Shown here one piece after another: positions 26,608-35,598 of a stretch of DNA of 64,000 nt. The stretch is from Ectopseudomonas composti (GTDB lineage: Bacteria > Pseudomonadota > Gammaproteobacteria > Pseudomonadales > Pseudomonadaceae): positions 362,667 to 426,666 of the forward strand of contig NZ_FOWP01000004.1 of the NCBI RefSeq assembly GCF_900115475.1. Direction: 5' to 3'. Under the pieces are notes generated by a model. The model had not been told where the DNA came from. It made no database searches and was given only the letters and a program-made list of their open reading frames with translations. How positions within the stretch are numbered: the first letter of the stretch is position 1; every line of letters starts with the position of its first letter. The translations under genes and the position numbers were made by a program.

Positions 26608-28524
26608 TCAGCCTGAAGCTTGCGCGATAGGCCGGCTCGCTGCCAAGCACTGCGTGGCGCCCTGAGCCTTGCGTGTGTACCACAGCACCCGGCTCACACC
26701 GCGGGTAATGGCCACGTAAGCCAGGCGCCGTGCTTCGTCCTGCATGGCCTGGTCGTAGCTGCCGGCGAAAAAGCCGCACTGGGTGTATAGCGCGTTACGC
26801 AGCGGGTGTTTCTCCACGGGCAGGCAGTCGTCGAGGATGATCGCCACTTCGGCCTGTAAGCCCTTGGCGCGGTGAATGGTCATGGTTTTCACCGGCAGCG
26901 CCTTGTCCAGTTGTGCGCGCACCTGCTGCAATGGCTCGTTGCGCCGGCTGAGCAGCAGCACGGCGGTGCGATCCGCGTTTGGGCGTTGGCTGACGTGCTG
27001 ACACTGCGCGGTGATTTCTCTGAGCAACGCCGGTAGGCCGCTGGCCAGGTCGAAGCGCTGGATCAGCCTGACGCCATGATCACTCGGCTGCATCGCTTTG
27101 GCCGCGACGCAGGTCTTGGCCTGCTTGCTGCGCACTTCGGCCAGCACCTTCTCGCCATCGCGAATCACCGGCTCGATACTGCGGTAGTTGGTGCCCATCA
27201 GCAGGGTGGTGCTCTTGCCGCGCCCCCGGCTGGGTAAATGCCGGTCGAAATCGATGAACAGCTCCGGCGAGCTGCCGCGCCAGCCGTAGATCGATTGCCA
27301 GTCGTCGCCGATGGCCATCAGGCTGATGCGCTCGCCCGCCGCATGCAGGCGGCGATGCACGGCCTGCAGCCACAGCACGATCTGTGGCGAGATGTCCTGG
27401 AATTCGTCGATCAGCAAGTGGCTCAGGGCGAGCAGGGCGGGGCCGGGTTTACCGTCGCCGGTGCCTTGTAGGCCTTCGCTCAGCTGCGCGAAGGCGCCGT
27501 TGAAACTGATCAAACCCTGGCTGTGCAGCAGCGTGCTGAAGTGCTGGTGGAAGCGCTGCATGGCCTCGATGAAATCACGCTCGCGGGGCGCGCAGCCCAG
27601 CGTTTTCACGTCCAGGCGGTCGAGGCGAATTCCCAGGCTCTCGGCGAAGTCGATCTGTCCGTGCAGCAACTCGAACAGCGGCAGGGCAGTGAATTCGCCA
27701 GGCAGCTTGCAGGCATCCAGCGGCGCCCTGGGTTTGCCCTTGAGTGGCTCTTCGGGGGCGGGTAAACCGAGCAGGCGATGGCTCAGCGTGCGAAAGCGTG
27801 CATCGGCGGCGTAGGCGTTCTGGTAGGCCTGCTTGAGCAGGCGCTGCTGCGCGGGGCGCAGGCGCCCGCCGGTGAGGGGGTTGTCCGGTTCGTCACTGGG
27901 GTCGTCCAACTGTTCGAACCAGCGCGGGTTGCCCAGGCTTTCCTTGGCCAACGTCGCCATGGCGGCATGGAAGGTGCGTACGCACTGGCGCGCATCGTGC
28001 GAGTAGTGCCAGAAGTCGAGCAACCGTTGCAGGCGTTCGCGCAGCTCGTGGCAGGAGGCGTTGGTGAAGGAGATCACCGTCAGGCGTTTCGGCTCGACCT
28101 CCAGGTGACAGAGCAGGAACACCACACGCAGTACCAGGGTGCTCGACTTGCCGGAGCCGGCACCGGCGAAGATGCGCGCCAGCGGGGCGCGGCAGAGGAT
28201 CATCGCCCACTGTTCGTCAGACGGCGCGCCGATCAGCCCAGCGCTTACCGCCTGGGCCACGCGTTCGCGCATGGCCTGCACCTGGGCTTCGTCGATCTTC
28301 AGTCGGGTCGCGGGGTAGATTCCAGCAGGGCCAGGCTTGCCGCTGGCGGCCTTGCGGCTGCCGGCTTTCTTGTTGCCGGTGGATTTCTTCTTGCTCTGCT
28401 TGCGCACCGGTTTGCGCGGCTGCGCGGCTTCGCGCTCGGCGCGCAGGTAGGCGGTGGTGCGGGGGAAGTAACGGGAGAGGGCGCTGGAAAGCAGCTGTTT
28501 ATAGCGCGCGACGGCGGAAAGCAT
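26608..28524 (-). CDS. UvrD/Rep-family superfamily 1 helicase
   Basis: 638 residues. A lysine-rich N-terminal stretch (about 35-70, RKQSKKKSTGNKKAGSRKA) precedes the helicase core. Motif I is FAGAGSGKSSTLVLRV, Ia is VISFTNASCHELRERL, motif II is LLIDEFQDIS, motif III is IGDDWQSIYGWRGSS, motif IV is NYRSIEPVI, and motifs V-VI are TIHRAKGLQAEVAII and AYVAITRGVSRVLW. It should be an ATP-dependent 3'-5' DNA translocase, shorter than canonical UvrD. The start at 28524 is uncertain because no good ribosome binding site is seen; the frame is open to 28653. Confidence 0.85.
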   Translation of the reverse strand: MLSAVARYKQLLSSALSRYFPRTTAYLRAEREAAQPRKPVRKQSKKKSTGNKKAGSRKAASGKPGPAGIYPATRLKIDEAQVQAMRERVAQAVSAGLIGAPSDEQWAMILCRAPLARIFAGAGSGKSSTLVLRVVFLLCHLEVEPKRLTVISFTNASCHELRERLQRLLDFWHYSHDARQCVRTFHAAMATLAKESLGNPRWFEQLDDPSDEPDNPLTGGRLRPAQQRLLKQAYQNAYAADARFRTLSHRLLGLPAPEEPLKGKPRAPLDACKLPGEFTALPLFELLHGQIDFAESLGIRLDRLDVKTLGCAPRERDFIEAMQRFHQHFSTLLHSQGLISFNGAFAQLSEGLQGTGDGKPGPALLALSHLLIDEFQDISPQIVLWLQAVHRRLHAAGERISLMAIGDDWQSIYGWRGSSPELFIDFDRHLPSRGRGKSTTLLMGTNYRSIEPVIRDGEKVLAEVRSKQAKTCVAAKAMQPSDHGVRLIQRFDLASGLPALLREITAQCQHVSQRPNADRTAVLLLSRRNEPLQQVRAQLDKALPVKTMTIHRAKGLQAEVAIILDDCLPVEKHPLRNALYTQCGFFAGSYDQAMQDEARRLAYVAITRGVSRVLWYTRKAQGATQCLAASRPIAQASG

Positions 28525-28673
28525 GCGGTGAGAATGACCTGACTGATAAAGCGCGCATGATAAAGCCTGCAGCGCGATGGCAGGCAGTGATGGCTCAGCG
28601 ATAAATGCGCAACTTTGTGCAAGCGCCCCGCGCGTATCGCTTCCAGACTTCACTCAGTCTTGGGAGATAGTCG

Positions 28674-29567
28674 ATGAACCTGTCGCTTTACCTGCTTACC
28701 GTACTGATCTGGGGCACGACCTGGATCGCCATCAAATTGCAGATGGGTGAGGTGGCCGTCGCCGCTTCCATCGCCTATCGCTTCGCGCTGGCTTCGGCCG
28801 TGCTGTTCGCCATGCTCTGGCTCAGTGGCCGCCTGCAACCACTGGATCGCCGTGGCCAGGGCATCTGCCTGCTGCAGGGGCTGTGCCTGTTCTGCCTCAA
28901 CTTCCTGTGCTTCTACACCGCCAGCCAGTGGATCCCCAGCGGCCTGATCGCGGTGATCTTCTCCACCGCCACCTTATGGAACGCGATCAATGCGCGGCTG
29001 TTCTTCAAGCAGCGTATCGCCACCAATGTGCTGCTCGGTGGCGCGTTGGGACTGGCGGGTCTTGGCTTGCTGTTCTGGCCGGAGCTGGCCGGGCACGAGG
29101 CCAGCCGCGAAAGCCTGCTGGGCATCGGCCTGGCGCTGTGCGGCACGCTGTTCTTCTCTGCTGGCAACATGCTCTCTAGCCTGCAGCAGAAGGCCGGGCT
29201 CAAACCGCTGACGACCAATGCCTGGGGCATGCTCTACGGCGCGCTGATGCTGGTGGGCATCTGCCTGCTCAGCGGCACGCCGTTCGCCTTCGAGTGGAAC
29301 GCGCGCTACGTCGGCTCGTTGTTGTACCTAGCGATTCCCGGCTCAGTGATCGGCTTCACCGCCTACCTGACCCTGGTCGGGCGCATGGGGCCGGAGCGCG
29401 CGGCGTACTGCACCGTATTGTTCCCGGTGGTGGCACTGAACATCTCGGTGTTCGCCGAGGGTTACCAGTGGACGGCTCCTGCGCTGTTCGGTCTCGGGCT
29501 GGTGATGCTGGGCAACGTGTTGGTGTTTCGTAAGCCCAAGCCTGTATTGGCCGAGGCCAGAGCGTAA
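28674..29567 (+). CDS. EamA/DMT family transporter
   Basis: 297 residues with ten membrane helices in two EamA repeats. It starts MNLSLYLLTVLIWGTTWIAIKLQMG, the standard DMT opening, and has a second repeat from about 150. Members export metabolites; substrate unknown. It is divergent from the UvrD-like gene and is followed by a palindrome at 29583-29599. Confidence 0.87.
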   Translation: MNLSLYLLTVLIWGTTWIAIKLQMGEVAVAASIAYRFALASAVLFAMLWLSGRLQPLDRRGQGICLLQGLCLFCLNFLCFYTASQWIPSGLIAVIFSTATLWNAINARLFFKQRIATNVLLGGALGLAGLGLLFWPELAGHEASRESLLGIGLALCGTLFFSAGNMLSSLQQKAGLKPLTTNAWGMLYGALMLVGICLLSGTPFAFEWNARYVGSLLYLAIPGSVIGFTAYLTLVGRMGPERAAYCTVLFPVVALNISVFAEGYQWTAPALFGLGLVMLGNVLVFRKPKPVLAEARA

Positions 29568-29582
29568 GTGTTGGATCGTTTC

Positions 29583-29599
29583 GGTGCGCACAGCGCACC
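29583..29599. repeat. Perfect palindrome after the EamA gene
   Basis: GGTGCGC-ACA-GCGCACC is a perfect inverted repeat just downstream of the EamA stop. It shares the GGTGCGC/GCGCACC core with the REP-like elements at 29698, 34794 and 52864. Confidence 0.55.
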
Positions 29600-29697
29600 C
29601 AATGGAAGGGACGCGCGCCGTGGCCCTTTCTCAGCTACCGCGAATCGGCATGTAGCGCGACACCGCAAGCCAACGCCGAGTACGCCCTAAGATTGGA

Positions 29698-29741
29698 GCG
29701 CACCCTACGCGGGCTACACAGTAGGGTGCGCCGCGCGCACC
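29698..29741. repeat. REP-like palindrome, GTAGGGTGCGC family
   Basis: GCGCACCCTAC and GTAGGGTGCGC form a perfect 11-base stem with a 12-base spacer, followed by CGCGCGCACC. The unit lies between the EamA and mnmC genes, which converge, and recurs elsewhere in the window. Confidence 0.75.
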
Positions 29742-29746
29742 GTCGA

Positions 29747-31708
29747 TCAGCTCCCGCGAATCAGCGTGCGCAGCATAAAGCGATTGGGGTGGCTGGCCTC
29801 GGCTACGTCGCGCGGCACAGGCAGCGGTTCGTCATCCAGCCAGGCGGCGATCAGTTCGCCCGACAGTGGCGCGGTGATCAGCCCGCGTGAGCCGTGGCCG
29901 CTGTTGATGTACAGGCCGGGTAGCCAGGGGCAGGGCGTTTCCGGCACCTGGCGGGCGTCCTTGGCCAGCACGGCATAGGCCTCGTTGAAGGCTTGGCCAG
30001 CGGCCAGCGGGCCTACCAGTGGCAGGTAGTCCGGGCTGGTGCAGCGAAATGCGGCGCGGCCTTCTAGCGTCGCTGGGTCGAGCGCTTGCGCGTCCAGACG
30101 TTCGGCGAGATCGGTGGATATCTCCCGCAGCAGTTCCAGGTTGCCGGCGTGCTCAGCGACGCTGGGCGCCAGGTCGTCGCTGTGGAAGTCGAAGCTGGCG
30201 CCCAGGGTGTGTTCGCCTTCGCGCGGCGGAGCGACGTAGCCTTCGGCGCAGACCACGGTGCGCAGCGCACGGCTCGCGTCGCTGGCCGGCAGGCGGCTGA
30301 TCTGCCCACGGATGCGCTTGAGCGGCAGGGTGGCACCGGGTAACAGTCGGCCGATTTCAGCTGCGCAGGCCAGCACCAGTACGGGGGCCTCGGCCAGCAC
30401 GCCGTTCTGTCCCTCGACGCACCAGCGATCATCCTGTCGACTCAGGCTCAGCGCTTCCTGATAGGGGCGTAGTTCGATCAGCGGGTGTTGCACCAGCTGC
30501 CGGCAAAGCGCCGGCGGGTGTACCCAGCCAGCATCCGGGTAGAACAGACCGCCGGCCGGTAGGCCGATGCCGGCGCGATCCTCGGCTTCGGCCTGGCTTA
30601 ACGAATGCAGCAGGTCGTTGGGGAAGGCAGCGGTCAGTTTGCTCTGTCGCTCGGCTTCCTTGCGATCGAAGGCCAGTTGCAGCACGCCGCAGGCATCCCA
30701 GTCCTGGCCGCGTTGCAGGCATTCGAGCAGGCGGCGGGTATGGCCGAAGCCGGCGACGATCAGACGCGACAGTGCCGTGCCATGGGCAGAGAGTTTGAGA
30801 TAGAGAACGCCTTGCGGGTTGCCCGATGCCTCGCGGGCAATGTCGTCGTGACGCTCCAGCAGGGTCACGCGCCAGCCGCGTGCGGCCAGGCTGGCGGCGG
30901 TAGCGCAACCGGCGAGACCGGCGCCGATCACCACGGCCTGGCGTTCGCCTGTCGTTAATGTCGGTCGGGCGAACCAGGGCGCTGGGCGCTGCACCGGCTC
31001 AGCCTGGAAAGGGCCGGCCAGCATTTCGCGTTTATGGCCGAAGCCCTTGACCCGCACCACGGCAAAACCCGCCGCGATCAACCCGCGACGGACGAAGCCT
31101 GCACTGGTGAAGGTGGCCAGGGTGGCACCTGGTGCCGACAGTCGCGCCAGCTCGGTGAACAGGGCGTCAGTCCACATCTCCGGGTTCTTCGACGGGGCGA
31201 AGCCATCGAGGAACCAGGCGTCGACCTTGGCGTCCAGTTGCGGCAGGCACTCGAGCACATCACCGATCATCAGCGTCAGCACCACGCGGCCGCCATCGAG
31301 CAGCAGGCGCTGGAAGCCGGGATGCATGGCGCGATACTGCGCCAGCAGTTGCTCGGCGTAGGGCGCAAGCTCCGGCCACAGGGCCAGGGCGCGTTGCAGA
31401 TCCGACAGGGCCAGCGGGAATTTCTCCACGCTGACGAAATGCAGTCGCGCGTCACGCGGGGCATGCTCGGCGAAGGCCTGCCAGGCGCAGAGGAAGTTGA
31501 GCCCGGTGCCGAAGCCGGTTTCGCCGATCACCAGGCGCCCGCCGGCCGGCAAGGCCTGGCAGCGCTCGATGATCTGGTTATGGGCGAGGAAAACGTGACG
31601 GGTTTCCTCCAGGCCGTTGGCGCGGGAGAAGTACACGTCGCCATAGCTGCGCGACAGCGGCTGGCCGTGTTCGTCCCAGTCGAGCTGGGCATTGTGGACG
31701 TCGGACAT
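29747..31708 (-). CDS. mnmC: Bifunctional tRNA wobble-uridine modification enzyme MnmC
   Basis: 653 residues. The N-terminal methyltransferase domain (about 1-240) shows YSRANGLEETRHVFL-type sequence and the SAM loop IGETGFGTGLNFL. The C-terminal domain is an FAD oxidoreductase starting AVVIGAGLAGCATAASLAARGW with LLERHDDIAREASGN and INSGHGSRGL near the end. MnmC2 oxidises cmnm5(s2)U34 to nm5(s2)U34 and MnmC1 methylates it to mnm5(s2)U in certain tRNAs. GGGAG before the ATG supports the start. Both catalytic domains appear intact. Confidence 0.95.
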   Translation of the reverse strand: MSDVHNAQLDWDEHGQPLSRSYGDVYFSRANGLEETRHVFLAHNQIIERCQALPAGGRLVIGETGFGTGLNFLCAWQAFAEHAPRDARLHFVSVEKFPLALSDLQRALALWPELAPYAEQLLAQYRAMHPGFQRLLLDGGRVVLTLMIGDVLECLPQLDAKVDAWFLDGFAPSKNPEMWTDALFTELARLSAPGATLATFTSAGFVRRGLIAAGFAVVRVKGFGHKREMLAGPFQAEPVQRPAPWFARPTLTTGERQAVVIGAGLAGCATAASLAARGWRVTLLERHDDIAREASGNPQGVLYLKLSAHGTALSRLIVAGFGHTRRLLECLQRGQDWDACGVLQLAFDRKEAERQSKLTAAFPNDLLHSLSQAEAEDRAGIGLPAGGLFYPDAGWVHPPALCRQLVQHPLIELRPYQEALSLSRQDDRWCVEGQNGVLAEAPVLVLACAAEIGRLLPGATLPLKRIRGQISRLPASDASRALRTVVCAEGYVAPPREGEHTLGASFDFHSDDLAPSVAEHAGNLELLREISTDLAERLDAQALDPATLEGRAAFRCTSPDYLPLVGPLAAGQAFNEAYAVLAKDARQVPETPCPWLPGLYINSGHGSRGLITAPLSGELIAAWLDDEPLPVPRDVAEASHPNRFMLRTLIRGS

Positions 31709-31851
31709 GGTGGCTCCCGATAAAACAGGCGGCGATTCTAACCGCTGCGCATGTGCTTTTCCCGGCGCAGGTCAATCCGTGTCGAGCCGCCGTCAGGCAA
31801 AGTCGCGTTCTATCCGTTAGGCTCTGATGATCATTCCAGGGAGGTCATTGC

Positions 31852-33339
31852 ATGTTCGAATCCGCCGAAATCGGCCGCAGTATCGACAAGGCCACGTTCG
31901 AGGCCGAAGAGCCGGCGCTGCGCGAGGCCTTGCTGGAGGCGCAGTACGAGCTCAAGCAGCAGTCGCGTTTCCCGGTGATCGTGCTGATCAACGGCGTCGA
32001 GGGGGCTGGCAAGGGCGAGACGGTGAAATTGCTCAATGAGTGGATGGATCCGCGGCTGATCCAGGTCAGCACCTTCGACATACAGACCGATGAAGAGCTG
32101 GCACGGCCACCAGCGTGGCGCTATTGGCGGCAACTCCCGCCCAAAGGGCGTATCGGGATCTTTTTTGGTAACTGGTACAGCCAGATGCTGCAGGGCCGCG
32201 TGCATGGTCATTTCAAGGACGCCGTGCTGGATCAGGCCATCGACGGCGCTGAGCGTCTGGAGCGCATGCTTTGTGACGAGGGGGCGCTGATCTTCAAGTT
32301 CTGGTTCCACCTGTCCAAACAGCAGATGAAGGCGCGCCTGGAAGCGCTCAAGGACGACCCGCTGCACAGCTGGCGCATCAGCCCGCTGGACTGGCAGCAG
32401 TCGAAGACCTACGACAAGTTCGTGCGTTATGGCGAGCGCGTGCTGCGCCGCACCAGCCGCGACTACGCGCCCTGGTACGTGGTCGAGGGCGTCGATCACT
32501 ACTACCGCAGCCTGACAGTCGGACGCATCCTGCTCGAAGGCCTTCAGGCCGCGCTGGCCAACCAGACGCGTGAGCCTGAGCGTCCGCACGCCGCGCCGCT
32601 GGTATCGAGCCTGGACAACCGCGGCCTGCTGGCCAGCCTGGACATGACCCAGGCCTTGGGCAAGGACGACTACAAGGAGCAACTGGCCACCGAGCAGGCG
32701 CGCCTGTCGGGGTTGATGCGCGACAAACGCATGCGCAAGCACGCCCTGATCGCTGCGTTCGAGGGTAATGATGCCGCCGGCAAGGGCGGGGCCATCCGCC
32801 GTGTCACCGGCGCGCTGGATCCGCGTCAGTACCGCATCGTGCCGGTGGCGGCTCCGACCGAGGAGGAGCGCGCCCAGCCTTACCTGTGGCGCTTCTGGCG
32901 ACATATCCCGGCACGCGGGCATTTCACCATTTTCGACCGCAGCTGGTACGGCCGCGTGCTGGTGGAGCGGGTCGAAGGCTTTTGCAGTCAGGCCGACTGG
33001 CTGCGTGCCTACGGCGAGATCAACGACTTCGAAGAGCAGTTGACCAACGCCGGGGTGATCCTGGTGAAGTTCTGGCTGGCCATCGACCAGCAGACGCAGT
33101 TGGAGCGCTTCAAGGAGCGCGAGCAGATCCCGTTCAAGCGCTTCAAGATCACCGAGGAAGACTGGCGCAACCGCGACAAGTGGGACGACTACGCCGATGC
33201 GGTGGGCGACATGGTCGACCGCACCAGCACCGAGATCGCGCCCTGGACGCTGATCGAGGCCAACGACAAGCGCTTCGCCCGGGTCAAGGTGCTGCGCACC
33301 ATCAATGAGGCCATCGAGGCGGCGTTCGCCAGGGATTGA
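31852..33339 (+). CDS. pap: Polyphosphate:AMP phosphotransferase, two-domain PPK2
   Basis: 495 residues composed of two fused PPK2 domains. The N-terminal domain has a Walker A-like NGVEGAGKGE (about 47-56) but in place of the usual DRSWY it reads GNWYS. The C-terminal domain has EGNDAAGKGG and an intact FDRSWYGRVLVERVEG, so the active site is probably only in the C-terminal half. The P. aeruginosa homologue (PA3455) phosphorylates AMP to ADP with polyphosphate and has a single active site. The next gene, a thiolase, also follows in that genome as I recall it. Confidence 0.92.
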   Translation: MFESAEIGRSIDKATFEAEEPALREALLEAQYELKQQSRFPVIVLINGVEGAGKGETVKLLNEWMDPRLIQVSTFDIQTDEELARPPAWRYWRQLPPKGRIGIFFGNWYSQMLQGRVHGHFKDAVLDQAIDGAERLERMLCDEGALIFKFWFHLSKQQMKARLEALKDDPLHSWRISPLDWQQSKTYDKFVRYGERVLRRTSRDYAPWYVVEGVDHYYRSLTVGRILLEGLQAALANQTREPERPHAAPLVSSLDNRGLLASLDMTQALGKDDYKEQLATEQARLSGLMRDKRMRKHALIAAFEGNDAAGKGGAIRRVTGALDPRQYRIVPVAAPTEEERAQPYLWRFWRHIPARGHFTIFDRSWYGRVLVERVEGFCSQADWLRAYGEINDFEEQLTNAGVILVKFWLAIDQQTQLERFKEREQIPFKRFKITEEDWRNRDKWDDYADAVGDMVDRTSTEIAPWTLIEANDKRFARVKVLRTINEAIEAAFARD

Positions 33340-33404
33340 AGCCTGTCGCTGCTAAAGCGGAATGCCGCCCAGCTGTTCCCACAGGTTGCAACGGGTTCTG
33401 CTTT

Positions 33405-33468
33405 GATCGCGGCTGAAGCCGCTCCTACGGGCATATGGATATCTGTAGGAGCGGCTTTAGCCGCGATG
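33405..33468. repeat. Inverted pair of REP elements (REPIN-like)
   Basis: Two copies of a REP-type unit face each other: the left reads ATCGCGGCTGAAGCCGCTCC and continues TAC; the right reads GTAGGAGCGGCTTTAGCCGC and continues GATG. They are separated by about 16 bases. This is the classic Pseudomonas REP doublet, in the gap between the pap and thiolase genes. Confidence 0.85.
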
Positions 33469-33604
33469 CTTTTGTATCGTGCCGGAGTGCATCCTGGCTC
33501 TGCCCGGCATCGTCCCGTATACGCCAGATCAATGATGGTCGCACCCTGAGATCGGCTGGATTTATCTTCACGCCATTCGCCATCCAATAACAACGAGGTG
33601 CGTC

Positions 33605-34792
33605 ATGCGGGAAGTAGTGATCGTCGATAGCGTGCGGACTGGCCTGGCCAAGTCCTTCCGTGGCAAGTTCAATATGACCCGGCCGGACGATATGGCCGCC
33701 CATTGCGTCGATGCGCTGCTGGTGCGCAACGGCATCGACCCCAAGCTGGTCGATGACTGCATCGTCGGTGCAGGCTCCAACGAGGGCGCGCAGGGCATGA
33801 ACATCGGCCGCAACGTCGCGGTGCTGTCGCGCCTGGGCAACCCGGTGGCGGGCATGACCCTCAATCGCTTCTGCTCCTCGGGCCTGCAGGCCATCGCCAT
33901 CGCCGCCAACCAGGTAGCGTCCGGCGGCAGCGATATCATCGTTGCCGGCGGCGTCGAGTCCATCACCATGACCCTGAAAAGCATGAACATGGACAACCTG
34001 TTCAACCCGCTGCTGCAGAAGGACAACCCCGGCATCTACTATCCCATGGGCAAGACCGCCGAGATCGTTGCCAACCGCTACGGCATCACCCGCGAAGCCC
34101 AGGACGCCTATGCCCTGCAGAGCCAGCAGCGCACTGCTCGGGCCCAGGCCGACGGCCTGTTCGCTGACGAAATCGTGCCGATGAGGGTGAAGTATCTGGT
34201 CGAAGACAAGGCCAGCGGCGAGAAGAAGATCGTCGACGGCGTGGTCGAGGCGGATGACTGCAACCGCCCGGACACCACCCTGGAATCCCTGGCCAAGCTG
34301 CAACCGGCGTTCGACCCGGCGGGCAGCGTGACCGCCGGCAACGCTTCGCAACTGTCCGACGGCGCCTCCATGACCCTGGTGATGAGCCTGGAAAAGGCGC
34401 TGGAACTGGGCTTGAAGCCCAAGGCCTATTTCCGCGGTTTCACCGTGGCCGGTTGCGAGCCGGACGAGATGGGCATCGGCCCGGTGTTCTCGGTGCCCAA
34501 GCTGCTCAAGGCCAAGGGCTTGAGCGTGGCCGACATCGACCTGTGGGAGCTCAACGAGGCCTTCGCCTCGCAGTGCCTGTACTGCCGCGACACGCTCGAG
34601 ATCGATAACGAGAAGTACAACGTCAATGGTGGCTCCATCTCCATCGGCCATCCCTTCGGCATGACCGGCTCGCGCCAGGTCGGCCACCTGGTGCGCGAGT
34701 TGCAGCGCCGCGAATTGCGCTACGGCCTCGTCACCATGTGCGTCGGCGGCGGCATGGGCGCCAGCGGATTGTTCGAGGCCTATCGCGGCTAA
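33605..34792 (+). CDS. Acyl-CoA thiolase (acetyl-CoA acyltransferase)
   Basis: 395 residues. The catalytic triad of thiolases is complete: Cys90 in LNRFCSSGLQ, His349 in SIGHPFGMTG and Cys379 in MCVGGGMG. The loop NEAFASQ is also present. It cleaves 3-ketoacyl-CoA to acetyl-CoA and a shortened acyl-CoA, or runs in the condensing direction. Position directly after pap matches my memory of the P. aeruginosa PA3454-PA3455 pair. No hydratase/dehydrogenase partner is encoded nearby, so the pathway cannot be assigned. Confidence 0.92.
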   Translation: MREVVIVDSVRTGLAKSFRGKFNMTRPDDMAAHCVDALLVRNGIDPKLVDDCIVGAGSNEGAQGMNIGRNVAVLSRLGNPVAGMTLNRFCSSGLQAIAIAANQVASGGSDIIVAGGVESITMTLKSMNMDNLFNPLLQKDNPGIYYPMGKTAEIVANRYGITREAQDAYALQSQQRTARAQADGLFADEIVPMRVKYLVEDKASGEKKIVDGVVEADDCNRPDTTLESLAKLQPAFDPAGSVTAGNASQLSDGASMTLVMSLEKALELGLKPKAYFRGFTVAGCEPDEMGIGPVFSVPKLLKAKGLSVADIDLWELNEAFASQCLYCRDTLEIDNEKYNVNGGSISIGHPFGMTGSRQVGHLVRELQRRELRYGLVTMCVGGGMGASGLFEAYRG

Positions 34793-34793
34793 A

Positions 34794-34857
34794 CGTAGGG
34801 TGCGCTGCGCACCGGGTGGTTTCCCGGTGGTTGGCGGTGCGCGCGGCGCACCCTACG
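34794..34857. repeat. REP-like palindrome doublet, GTAGGGTGCGC family
   Basis: CGTAGGGTGCGC at the left end and GCGCACCCTACG at the right end are perfectly complementary, enclosing inner GC-rich palindromes (TGCGCTGCGCA, CCGGGTGGTTTCCCGG). It starts two bases after the thiolase stop and probably acts as its terminator. Confidence 0.8.
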
Positions 34858-34914
34858 GTTTGAGCGGTGCCCTGTTTATACTCGCGCTCTGCCCTGTGGA
34901 CGGAGCGCCTGCCG

Positions 34915-35535
34915 ATGCCCTTTGCCGAAAACCTAATCGCCTTCACTCTTGCCGCCACGCTGTTGACCCTGACGCCTGGGATCGACACGGCGCTGGTGTT
35001 GCGTACCGCTGCGGTTGAGGGTCGGCAACAGGCGTTTCGCGCCGCGCTGGGCATCAATGCAGGCTGCCTGCTGTGGGGCGCGGCGGTGGCCTTCGGCCTC
35101 GGTGCGCTGCTGGCGGTTTCCGAATTCGGCTACAACCTGCTCAAGTATTGCGGCGCGGCCTATCTGGCCTGGCTCGGGCTGAACATGCTGCTGCGCCCGC
35201 GTACCTCGCTGGCGCCCGCGCAGGCGAGCGGCAAACCTGGCGCCAACTGGTTCCTACGTGGCCTGCTGGGTAACGTGCTCAACCCCAAGGTGGGGATTTT
35301 CTACGTGTCTTTCCTGCCGCAGTTCATCCCGCAGGGGCAGCCGCTGATTACCTGGACATTCGGCCTGGTGGGCATCCATGTGGCGCTCAGCCTGGTCTGG
35401 GCACTGCTGCTGATCGGCGCCACTCAGCCGCTTGGCCACTGGCTGCGGCGTGCGGTGGTGATCAAGTGGATGGATCGCAGCACCGGGCTGATCTTCGTCC
35501 TCTTCGCCGCGCGCCTGGCTTTGAGCCGGCGCTGA
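34915..35535 (+). CDS. LysE/RhtB family amino acid exporter
   Basis: 206 residues with five or six membrane helices. The family start AFTLAATLLTLTPGIDTALVLRTA and the second motif GLLGNVLNPKVGIFYVSFLPQF are both clear. Members export amino acids or homoserine lactone-like compounds. GGAG lies upstream of the ATG at 34915; the frame is open to 34867 but without support. The following LysR gene may be its regulator. Confidence 0.88.
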   Translation: MPFAENLIAFTLAATLLTLTPGIDTALVLRTAAVEGRQQAFRAALGINAGCLLWGAAVAFGLGALLAVSEFGYNLLKYCGAAYLAWLGLNMLLRPRTSLAPAQASGKPGANWFLRGLLGNVLNPKVGIFYVSFLPQFIPQGQPLITWTFGLVGIHVALSLVWALLLIGATQPLGHWLRRAVVIKWMDRSTGLIFVLFAARLALSRR

Positions 35536-35598
35536 TTCCGGACGTGGCCTCGTCATGAGGTACGCTGCGTCGGTGCAACAGAAAACCAGGCGGTGACG

